Assembly (NCBI GenBank): GCA_023399635.1
Contig: JAEWOP010000060.1
Span: forward strand, 1-24,422
DNA: 24,422 nt
Direction: 5' to 3'
Source: Pseudomonadota bacterium
GTDB lineage: Bacteria; Pseudomonadota; Alphaproteobacteria; Rhizobiales; Rhizobiaceae
Positions 1 to 7,029 of this stretch are shown in pieces. The notes below the pieces were generated by a model. The model was not told the DNA's origin and did no database searches. It was given only the letters and a program-made list of their open reading frames with translations. Each line of letters starts with the position of its first letter. Positions within the stretch are counted from its first letter, which is position 1. A program made the position numbers and the translations under genes.

Positions 1-1
1 G

Positions 2-997
2 TCTTCGCTGGAGCGCGTAAAGGTGGAGCTTGTAAAGCCGCCCTTCGCGCATCCTCACACGCAGAAGGCTGACGGCCCTCCAAAGATCGTCGAGTTTACT
101 TTGACCATCGAAGAAAAGAAGATGATCCTCGATGATCAGGGTACAGAAGTACATGCGATGACCTTCAATGGTTCTGTCCCCGGCCCGCTGATGGTGGTGC
201 ACCAGAACGACTATGTCGAGCTGACGCTGATCAACCCCGAAACAAACGAGCTGCAGCATAACATCGACTTCCACTCGGCAACGGGTGCCCTTGGTGGCGG
301 TGCGCTGACGGTCGTCAATCCCGGCGAGAAGGCGGTTCTGCGGTTCAAGGCAACGAAGGCCGGCGTCTTCGTTTACCATTGCGCACCTCCCGGGATGGTT
401 CCCTGGCACGTTACAGCCGGCATGAACGGCGCCATCATGGTGCTGCCACGTGAAGGCTTGACCGATGGCCACGGCAAGGAACTGGCTTACGACAAGATCT
501 ACTACGTTGGCGAGCAGGACTTCTATGTGCCGCGGGATGAAGCCGGCAACTTCAAGAAATACGACAGCCTGGGCGAGTCCTACTCGGATACGCTGGAGGT
601 GATGCGCACCTTGACCCCGAGCCACATCGTCTTCAACGGCGCAGTCGGCGCCTTGACCGGAGAGGCTGCAATGACCGCTGCCGTTGGCGAAAGGGTGCTG
701 ATCGTCCACTCGCAGGCAAACCGGGACACACGCCCGCACCTGATCGGTGGTCATGGCGACTATGTCTGGGCAACCGGCAAGTTCCGCAACCCGCCAGACC
801 TTGACCAGGAAACCTGGTTCATCCCCGGCGGTACCGCAGGTGCAGCGCTTTATACGTTCGAGCAGCCCGGCATCTACGCCTATGTGAACCACAACCTGAT
901 CGAAGCCTTCGAACTGGGCGCTGCCGCTCACTTCAAGGTGACCGGCGACTGGAACGACGACCTGATGACCGCGATCGTGTCGCCGGCAGGTACCTGA
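2..997 (+). CDS. nirK: Copper-containing nitrite reductase NirK (5' truncated by window edge)
   Basis: This periplasmic enzyme reduces nitrite to nitric oxide in denitrification and takes electrons from a small cytochrome c or cupredoxin. The frame is already open at base 2, so the signal peptide and N-terminus lie outside the window; the GTG at 23 is not the real start. Two cupredoxin domains are visible. Type 1 copper ligands are His (codon 257), Cys (380), His (407) and Met (422); type 2 ligands are His (272), His (377) and His (890). The catalytic Asp of the HNIDFH motif is at codon 266, and the conserved RPHLIGGH motif that carries the pocket His starts near 731. All key residues are present, so the enzyme should be active. 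It is followed by nirV after a strong hairpin, and by nnrR, the usual regulator of nirK. The close match to rhizobial/Alcaligenes-type NirK is from memory of the family. Confidence 0.97.
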   Translation, partial: SSLERVKVELVKPPFAHPHTQKADGPPKIVEFTLTIEEKKMILDDQGTEVHAMTFNGSVPGPLMVVHQNDYVELTLINPETNELQHNIDFHSATGALGGGALTVVNPGEKAVLRFKATKAGVFVYHCAPPGMVPWHVTAGMNGAIMVLPREGLTDGHGKELAYDKIYYVGEQDFYVPRDEAGNFKKYDSLGESYSDTLEVMRTLTPSHIVFNGAVGALTGEAAMTAAVGERVLIVHSQANRDTRPHLIGGHGDYVWATGKFRNPPDLDQETWFIPGGTAGAALYTFEQPGIYAYVNHNLIEAFELGAAAHFKVTGDWNDDLMTAIVSPAGT

Positions 998-1008
998 CGA
1001 AAACCAAT

Positions 1009-1037
1009 GGATGCGCGGGCTCAAGGTCCGCGCATCC
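1009..1037 (+). promoter_or_regulatory. Intercistronic hairpin between nirK and nirV
   Basis: A perfect 10-base inverted repeat (GGATGCGCGG at 1009-1018 and CCGCGCATCC at 1028-1037) surrounds a 9-base loop. It begins 11 bases after the nirK stop codon. No T-run follows, so it does not look like an efficient intrinsic terminator. A 3' mRNA-stabilising or attenuating role for nirK is an inference. Confidence 0.6.
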
Positions 1038-1091
1038 AACCCTTAATGGCATGTTGACCGACAAGCACGGTCTCGCCCGAAGGAGGCGATC

Positions 1092-2000
1092 ATGTCTGCC
1101 GTCGATCACAAACCCACCCTTCCCCCACATTTTCATACGGCGCTTCCCGTCGCTCTCCTGGTCCTTCTCTCCATGGGGATCGTGCAACAAACCGGGTTTT
1201 TCGAAGCAGCCCCGCCGACGGCCGTGCTTTTTCAGCCGGAGACGGTGACGATTGCGCCGCGCACCTTCACCTACCGTGCTGACGGGGAAGTGGTGAGAGG
1301 CGTTTATCCGGTTGATGCACCCTTGGTTACGGTGATCGAACGGAACCCGCTGACCATCATGAAACATCATGTGAGGGTTTCCGAGTATGAGGCCTGCGTC
1401 CAAGAGGGAGCATGCGTCCCTGCGGCCAGTCCCGGCACACAGGGACAAGACGTTCCGGTAACAGGCGTAAGCTTCGACGACGCATCCGCCTATGCCCGCT
1501 GGCTGTCAGAAAAGACCGGAGAGGACTGGGTATTGCCGTCCGATCGCCAGCTTGCCTTTGCTGGCGGCACGCGCTTCCCGGATGATGCTTCAGGCCTCGA
1601 CCCCGACAACAAGAACCCCGCCCTGAAGTGGATCGCCGACTATGAGCGGGAGGCCGCATTGCGCTCCAAGCGCGACGCGACGCCCAAACCGACCGGGAGT
1701 TTTGGCGAAAACGAATATGGACTAGGCGATTTCGCAGCCAATATCTGGGAGTGGACCAGCACCTGCCATCGGCGCGTGAGCCTCTACGACCACGGCGGAC
1801 AGCGCTCCGTCGAAGAGATCTGCGGTGTTCGGGTTACGGTGGGACCACACCGCTCTCCCACAAGTGCATTCATTCGGGACCCCAAGGGCGGGGGTTGCTC
1901 TGTTGGAACACCTCCCGACAATCTGGGGTTCAGGCTGGTGAAGGCCACCCACTGGTATTCGCCCCTGCGGGACCTGCTGCGCAACGTCCTCCACCGTTGA
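1092..2000 (+). CDS. nirV: NirV, formylglycine-generating-enzyme-like protein of the nir cluster
   Basis: NirV proteins are encoded next to nirK in many alphaproteobacteria; their biochemical role is not settled. The 302-residue product has an N-terminal hydrophobic segment at about residues 17-32, suggesting a membrane anchor with the rest in the periplasm. Residues about 75-285 match the FGE-sulfatase/SUMF1-type fold, with LPSDRQLAFAGG at 148-159, NEYGLGDFAANIWEW at 207-221 and a C-terminal GGGCSVG...NLGFRLV block at 266-283. The start is well supported by an AAGGAGG Shine-Dalgarno ending 7 bases before the ATG. The gene lies 94 bases after nirK in the same direction and is probably co-transcribed, with a hairpin between them. 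nnrR follows after a short gap. Whether it has true formylglycine-generating activity cannot be told from sequence. Confidence 0.9.
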   Translation: MSAVDHKPTLPPHFHTALPVALLVLLSMGIVQQTGFFEAAPPTAVLFQPETVTIAPRTFTYRADGEVVRGVYPVDAPLVTVIERNPLTIMKHHVRVSEYEACVQEGACVPAASPGTQGQDVPVTGVSFDDASAYARWLSEKTGEDWVLPSDRQLAFAGGTRFPDDASGLDPDNKNPALKWIADYEREAALRSKRDATPKPTGSFGENEYGLGDFAANIWEWTSTCHRRVSLYDHGGQRSVEEICGVRVTVGPHRSPTSAFIRDPKGGGCSVGTPPDNLGFRLVKATHWYSPLRDLLRNVLHR

Positions 2001-2032
2001 ACGGATGTCACTCACGTCACCGCCGCTTTCGC

Positions 2033-2047
2033 CGAGCTGATAGCTCG
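2033..2047. promoter_or_regulatory. 15-bp palindrome upstream of nnrR
   Basis: CGAGCT-GAT-AGCTCG is a perfect 6-base inverted repeat with a 3-base centre. It sits in the nirV-nnrR gap, 33 bases before the favoured TTG start of nnrR. It is not of the TTG-N8-CAA form used by FNR/NnrR proteins. A regulatory role is inference only. Confidence 0.3.
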
Positions 2048-2079
2048 TGTATCACAGTGGCAGTGACAGGGAGTTCGGC

Positions 2080-2775
2080 TTGAAGATCGACAAAAGTCTG
2101 GTTCGCGATTTTTCGCTGTTCAAGGAAATGAGCCCGGAAAGCGTTGACGTGCTGCTGAGCCATGCTGCCTCCAAGCGGTTTGCGGGAGGCGAAGCCGTGT
2201 TCGAGCAGGGCGCATCTGCAACCCATTTCTTCCTGCTCCTGCACGGACGCCTCAAGGTCAACCAAGTCACCCACAGCGGCCAGCAGATCATCGTGCGCGT
2301 CGTCCATCCGGGCGATCTTTTCGGCTTCGCGAAGGCCCTGCAGCGCAACGACTACCCCGGCACCGCGCTTGCCGTCACGGATAGCATCGCCCTGAGCTGG
2401 CCCACCCATCTCTGGCCGGACTTCATCAATCACAATCCGCGGCTTGCCGTTTCGGCAATGCAAACCATCGGGCAGCGGCTGGAGGAAGCGCACACGCGCA
2501 TCCGTGAAATGTCGACAGAGGAAGTCGAACGTCGCGTGGCTCATGCCGTCCTGCGCCTGGCCAAGCAGGCGGGAAGAAAGGAAGAAACCGGCATCCGCAT
2601 CGACTTCCCCATCTCACGCCAAGACATCGCCGAAATGACCGGGACCACGCTGCATACCGTGTCGCGTATCCTCAGCGCCTGGGAGAGCAAGGGGCTCGTC
2701 CAGGGTGGCCGGCAAAAACTGCTCATTTGTGACGTGGAAGCGCTCTCGGCGCTGGCTGAAAGCGTCAAAGATTAG
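2080..2775 (+). CDS. nnrR: NnrR, Crp/Fnr-family nitric-oxide-responsive regulator
   Basis: NnrR activates nirK and nor genes in response to nitric oxide in rhizobia and related bacteria. From the TTG at 2080 the protein has 231 residues: a cyclic-nucleotide-binding-like beta-barrel (about 12-115), a long dimerisation helix (about 122-155) and a winged helix (about 150-225) with the HTH SRQDIAEMTGTTLHTVSRIL. The N-terminal half has no cysteines, so it is not an iron-sulfur FNR. In the recognition helix the Ser-Arg pair of FNR is kept, while the Glu position of FNR is His, as I recall for NnrR-type members. The start at 2080 is preferred because AGGGAG stands 6 bases upstream and relatives begin MKIDKS; a GTG in frame at 2047 would add 11 residues with no clear ribosome site. 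It lies downstream of nirK-nirV on the same strand, probably with its own promoter or read-through. Confidence 0.92.
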   Translation: MKIDKSLVRDFSLFKEMSPESVDVLLSHAASKRFAGGEAVFEQGASATHFFLLLHGRLKVNQVTHSGQQIIVRVVHPGDLFGFAKALQRNDYPGTALAVTDSIALSWPTHLWPDFINHNPRLAVSAMQTIGQRLEEAHTRIREMSTEEVERRVAHAVLRLAKQAGRKEETGIRIDFPISRQDIAEMTGTTLHTVSRILSAWESKGLVQGGRQKLLICDVEALSALAESVKD

Positions 2776-2992
2776 GTGATGGCGAGGCCGGCGAAAATGG
2801 GGACGACATCTCGCACAATCACCGGCAGCTTCGGAAAATTTCACGACAGCAAATGACCGAAGACCGCTGAACCATCGCCGGGCTTTCAGAGAAAATCATT
2901 CGATGCGATGCGTGTGGACGGACCCTGCAAAGGGAAGGTTGCTCCACGCGAGCGGATCGCCCGACCGCCCTCATTTCCAGCGCGCCTTGTAA

Positions 2993-3007
2993 TTGTGCAC
3001 TGCAACA
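2993..3007. promoter_or_regulatory. Candidate PhaR operator upstream of the PHB-depolymerase-type esterase
   Basis: TTGTGCACTGCAACA contains TGCA-C-TGCA with partly symmetrical flanks and resembles the TGCA-rich sites recognised by the polyhydroxyalkanoate regulator PhaR in alphaproteobacteria. It lies 48 bases before the favoured ATG at 3056. The match to the PhaR motif is from memory and no PhaR gene is in the window. Confidence 0.4.
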
Positions 3008-3055
3008 TTACCTTGGCAGCGGGATGTCGGGGACTTTCCGGAAAGCAGGCCAGCC

Positions 3056-4138
3056 ATGAGAAGCATTTCAGACACGATCGAGCGACTTGGCCGTTACCGA
3101 TCACGGTCGCCTGGCTCGGCCACCGATTCGAGCCGCCTGACACGGCTCGAGTACAAGGCTCGCAATCCCGGTGAGTTGATGGGCTGGTGCAAGGTCCCCG
3201 AAGCCGTAGAGAAGCCTGCCTTGGTCGTCGTCCTCCACGGCTGCACACAAACGGCAGCAGGGTATGACGAAGGATCGGGATGGTCGCAACTCGCAGACGA
3301 TTACGGTTTTGCGGTGCTCTTCCCCGAACAGTCCCGCCAGAACAACGCTAATCTGTGTTTCAACTGGTTTGAGAGGGAAGATGTGAGGCGTGGTGCGGGC
3401 GAAGTGCTGTCGGTCCGTGAAATGATCGCGAGCATGATCGACAACCACGGCATTGACCCAAGACGCGTCTACGTCACCGGCCTTTCGGCCGGAGGCGCGA
3501 TGGCCAATGCCATGCTTGCGACATATCCAGAAGTGTTTGCCGGGGGCGCCATCATTGCCGGTCTTCCTTATGGAGCCGCCTCCACTGTGCCCGAAGCATT
3601 CGATCGGATGCGGGGGCATGGTCTGCCGTCGCCAGCCATTCTCCAGGACGTGCTTCGCCGGGCAAGCCGGCATGAGGGACCATGGCCGACCGTGTCGGTC
3701 TGGGAGGGGGACGCCGACAACACTGTCGTGAAGGAGAACGCACAAGCGACCATTGACCAGTGGCGCGGCGTTCATGGGGTGACTGCACACCCGACCATTT
3801 CACGGACCATCGATGGGCACGCCTATCAGGCGTGGAGGGATGCGTTCGGGCGAGATGTCATTGAACATTATCAGGTACGGGGGATGGGACACGGAACCCC
3901 CTTGGATCCAACCACCGGCTATGGCCGAGCAGCGCCCTATATGCTCGACGTTGGGATCTCATCCACTGTGCACATAGCCCGCGCTTGGGGATTGATCCCA
4001 TCGTTTGAACGCAAGGCCACACCGAAGTCGTCCGACACGACAGGACCGGAATTGAACAACCCCAACAAGAGATCAGGTGCGGACGGTATTCAAGACGTGA
4101 TCGAAAACGCTTTGCGTTCAGCCGGCTTGATGAAGTGA
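3056..4138 (+). CDS. PHB-depolymerase-family esterase
   Basis: This is an alpha/beta-hydrolase of the esterase_phd type (poly-3-hydroxybutyrate depolymerase/feruloyl esterase-like), expected to cleave ester bonds in short-chain polyhydroxyalkanoate or related esters. The 360-residue product has the oxyanion-hole motif VVVLHGC at 57-63, the lipase box GLSAG with nucleophile Ser144, the likely acid Asp221 in WEGDADNTV and the likely base His279 in GMGHGTPL. No signal peptide is visible, so it probably acts in the cytoplasm. The ATG at 3056 is preferred; a TTG in frame at 2993 overlaps the candidate operator. The Shine-Dalgarno is weak. The C-terminal 40 residues are polar and may be disordered. 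It stands alone between nnrR and the convergent ftsK-like gene. The precise substrate is unknown. Confidence 0.88.
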   Translation: MRSISDTIERLGRYRSRSPGSATDSSRLTRLEYKARNPGELMGWCKVPEAVEKPALVVVLHGCTQTAAGYDEGSGWSQLADDYGFAVLFPEQSRQNNANLCFNWFEREDVRRGAGEVLSVREMIASMIDNHGIDPRRVYVTGLSAGGAMANAMLATYPEVFAGGAIIAGLPYGAASTVPEAFDRMRGHGLPSPAILQDVLRRASRHEGPWPTVSVWEGDADNTVVKENAQATIDQWRGVHGVTAHPTISRTIDGHAYQAWRDAFGRDVIEHYQVRGMGHGTPLDPTTGYGRAAPYMLDVGISSTVHIARAWGLIPSFERKATPKSSDTTGPELNNPNKRSGADGIQDVIENALRSAGLMK

Positions 4139-4246
4139 CACACCGTTGCGCTACGTCGAACTTTGGCGACCGGATTTGAAGCGCTCCAGCTTCCTTCAAG
4201 CGCCCGGATAACCACAGGCTACCAAGTCACCGTCAGGAGCTGGTGC

Positions 4247-6802
4247 TCAGCCATCATCAGGTTCCGGCTGTGCCCGCAAGTTCAGGATCTCGCGTTTCCC
4301 GACATGGTTTGGCGGGCCGACCAGACCTTCCTGCTCCATTCTTTCGACCAGCGATGCGGCGCGGTTGTAGCCGATCGAAAGTCGTCTCTGAATGTAGGAG
4401 GTGGAGCACTTGTTGTCCCTCTGTACAACCTTCACCGCCCGCTCATAGAGATCATCGGAGCCCGCTTCGCCGCCCATGCCGGTTTGATCGAAGACGGCCT
4501 CATGCTCCTCCTCATCACCTGCCGGTTCGGTATCGTCGGTAACGCCGCCAAGATAGGAAGGCTGCCCTTGCGACTTCAGATGCGCGACAACTTTTTCCAC
4601 TTCGTGATCGGAAACGAAGGGGCCGTGTACGCGGGCGATGCGACCGCCGCCCACCATGTGCAGCATGTCCCCCTGGCCGAGCAGATGTTCTGCGCCCTGC
4701 TCGCCCAGGATCGTGCGGCTGTCGATCTTGGAGGTGACCTGGAAAGAGACGCGCGTCGGAAAATTGGCCTTGATCGTGCCCGTTATGACATCCACCGAGG
4801 GACGTTGAGTTGCCATGATCAGATGGATGCCGGCAGCGCGGGCCATTTGGGCCAGGCGCTGGATCGCGCCTTCGATTTCCTTGCCCGCGACCATCATGAG
4901 GTCAGCCATCTCATCCACGATGACAACAATATAAGGGAGCGGCGTAAGATCCAGCTCTTGCTGTTCAAAGAGTTCCTGGCCGGTGCTTCTATCGAAGCCA
5001 CAGGGAGTGCTCACTAGAATGGTTTCTCCCTTGCTGCGAGCCTCGGCCACGCGCATGTTGAAACCATCGATGTTGCGTACGCCCAGGCGCGACATCTTGC
5101 GATATCGCTCTTCCATTTCCCGAACCGCCCACTTCAAAGCCAGGACGGCTTTCTTGGAGTCGGTTACCACGGGGGTAAGAAGATGCGGGATCCCGTCGTA
5201 GACGGACAGCTCCAGCATCTTCGGGTCGACCATGATGAGGCGGCACTCGTCCGGTCGCAGATGGTAGATCAGCGACAGGATCATCGTGTTGATCGCCACG
5301 GACTTGCCCGACCCCGTCGTGCCGGCCACAAGCAGATGGGGCATCTTTGCAAGCTCGGCGATGACCGGCTCCCCACCGATGGTCTTGCCCAGGCACAAAG
5401 GCAGGCGGTAGTCAGTGCTGATATAGCTGCTGCTCTCGAAAAGCTCGCGGAGGTAGACGGTTTCGCGTTCCGGGTTGGGAAGCTCTATACCGATGACATT
5501 GCGGCCAGGCACCACCGCGACACGTGCCGAGAGGGCCGACATCGAGCGTGCGATATCGTCGGAAAGATTGATGATGCGCGAGGACTTCACGCCCGGGGCC
5601 GGGGCAAATTCGTAAAGGGTGACGACCGGGCCCGGGCGCACATCGATGATGTCACCCTTGATCCCGAAATCCTCCAGAACGCTTTCCAGCAGGCCCGCGC
5701 TCTTTTCCAGCGCCTCCTGGCTCATCCCTTCCGATTCCACGACGCTTGCTGGCTGCAGCAGATCGACAGAGGGGAAGAGATAGTCTTGTTCTGCGGCAGG
5801 AAGGGATGCGACGGCCGGCGAACGATTGGCGATCTGCGCATCCGCAACTGCGCACTCCCGCACGACGGCCGATTCACCGGCGTTGCGAGCTTCAGCCGGC
5901 CGCTTCTCGTTGCCTCGCATGGATCCGGCACCGCGCAGCTCAACCTGACGATAAAGGTGAACGGCAGAGGCCGCTTGTGAAGCCTGCAGCGTGACGGACT
6001 GGCGCTCTTCGGCGGCAACGGGAACGGGAGCCGAGGTTACATCACCGTGTTGCGCTGTCGCTCGCGGATGCGTTGATCTTTGTGCCGAGTGAACGTCCCT
6101 GCTGGCACGTACGGGCAGGTCGGAGACGCCCAGGCTGAGCATTTCCCAGAGCAGGTGATCTGGAAGGTAAAGCGGCCGACGGCCGGTTGAGCTGGTTTCA
6201 GCGCCAAGAGTCTTGTTGCTGTTCTGCACTGTCGCAAGACTCGGAGCGTTGGTAGCGGGGGATATTCCAGTTTCTTGAATTATACCGGGCAGCGTTTGAG
6301 CACCGCCCGCTTTTGGCTGCACAAGTGGCAGAGGACCTGCCTCATTCACGACGACACCCTGGTGCAAGTGTGCCTTGAACGCTGGCTGATGCTCGATCGA
6401 CTTCTCAAGGCGTTGCTGCAAAACGCGCGCCGGCGAGCCCGCTAGGGTTGCCTGCGGCTCCCCATCCACCCGCCCCGTCGTGGGCTGGACCTCAAGACGA
6501 TGACTTGCCAGCGCGGCGCTCGCCATATTCGTCTTTGGTGAAGTGGCTTTGCCTGGCGTCCTTGTGAAACGAACATTGGGCGCCAACACGAATGGCCGTT
6601 GCCATGTAGGCAGCCGTTCCGGATCAAGAATGATTGCGTCCGACGTTCCCTCTTTGGCGACCGGCACAGCTCCAGATTGGCTCGTCAAAGACAAACCCGT
6701 GGCTTCGCCCGCGCCCTTGTCGTTCTGCGCATCTTGAGTGTTGGGAGTAGGGAAACGGGAAGGTTCTTGCATGTTACGCGAAACCATTAAACGAGCTGTC
6801 AC
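4247..6802 (-). CDS. ftsK: FtsK/SpoIIIE-type DNA translocase lacking the N-terminal membrane domain
   Basis: FtsK proteins are hexameric ATP-driven pumps that move double-stranded DNA during chromosome segregation. In this 851-residue product residues 1-340 are low-complexity, polar and rich in Ala, Pro, Ser, Thr and Gln, with no membrane segments, whereas canonical FtsK has several there. The motor follows: alpha domain (about 345-440), Walker A GTTGSGKS at 494-501, Walker B VVIVDEMADLM at 626-636, and MATQRPSVDVITG at 663-675. The C-terminal gamma winged helix (about 785-843) reads DNA polarity signals in known members. The motor motifs look intact. The start is taken as GTG 6802; ATG codons at 6787 and 6772 are alternatives and none has a clear ribosome site. 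Lack of a membrane anchor suggests a soluble paralogue rather than the divisome FtsK. Its neighbours give no hint about its job. Confidence 0.92.
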   Translation of the reverse strand: MTARLMVSRNMQEPSRFPTPNTQDAQNDKGAGEATGLSLTSQSGAVPVAKEGTSDAIILDPERLPTWQRPFVLAPNVRFTRTPGKATSPKTNMASAALASHRLEVQPTTGRVDGEPQATLAGSPARVLQQRLEKSIEHQPAFKAHLHQGVVVNEAGPLPLVQPKAGGAQTLPGIIQETGISPATNAPSLATVQNSNKTLGAETSSTGRRPLYLPDHLLWEMLSLGVSDLPVRASRDVHSAQRSTHPRATAQHGDVTSAPVPVAAEERQSVTLQASQAASAVHLYRQVELRGAGSMRGNEKRPAEARNAGESAVVRECAVADAQIANRSPAVASLPAAEQDYLFPSVDLLQPASVVESEGMSQEALEKSAGLLESVLEDFGIKGDIIDVRPGPVVTLYEFAPAPGVKSSRIINLSDDIARSMSALSARVAVVPGRNVIGIELPNPERETVYLRELFESSSYISTDYRLPLCLGKTIGGEPVIAELAKMPHLLVAGTTGSGKSVAINTMILSLIYHLRPDECRLIMVDPKMLELSVYDGIPHLLTPVVTDSKKAVLALKWAVREMEERYRKMSRLGVRNIDGFNMRVAEARSKGETILVSTPCGFDRSTGQELFEQQELDLTPLPYIVVIVDEMADLMMVAGKEIEGAIQRLAQMARAAGIHLIMATQRPSVDVITGTIKANFPTRVSFQVTSKIDSRTILGEQGAEHLLGQGDMLHMVGGGRIARVHGPFVSDHEVEKVVAHLKSQGQPSYLGGVTDDTEPAGDEEEHEAVFDQTGMGGEAGSDDLYERAVKVVQRDNKCSTSYIQRRLSIGYNRAASLVERMEQEGLVGPPNHVGKREILNLRAQPEPDDG

Positions 6803-7029
6803 ACCAGAGGCGTTAATAGAAAGAAAACCTTAATCAGGTGTTGCCAAAGCCGCTGAAGAGAGCCTGGACGGATAGCGAAACCTGGGAAGAATTGCCCGTC
6901 GCGATCACAGAATCGAGGCGCGATTACGCCCTCCCCTTTAGAGGAGAAAAGGACCCGCCGCACATTTGAGGGTGTCGCTCGAACAGCCATCCGGCCGTGT
7001 CAATTCGCTGAGGCCCGCTTCCTGCCGCG

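Noticed and set aside
4176..4199. TTGAAG/CTTCAA stem between the esterase and ftsK 3' ends
   Set aside because: The stem is only 6 bases with a 12-base loop and no T-run, so it is not a credible terminator.
4163..5980. Long plus-strand open frames opposite the FtsK-like gene
   Set aside because: The opposite strand holds intact Walker A and B motifs; the plus-strand products look like antisense translations.
6911..6925. AATCG-AGGCG-CGATT repeat in the gap before ftsK
   Set aside because: Five-base arms are expected by chance in a 227-base gap.
6799..6990. 63-codon minus-strand frame whose stop overlaps the proposed ftsK GTG start
   Set aside because: The GTGA overlap is suggestive of coupling, but there is no ribosome site, no recognisable domain, and the composition is unremarkable.
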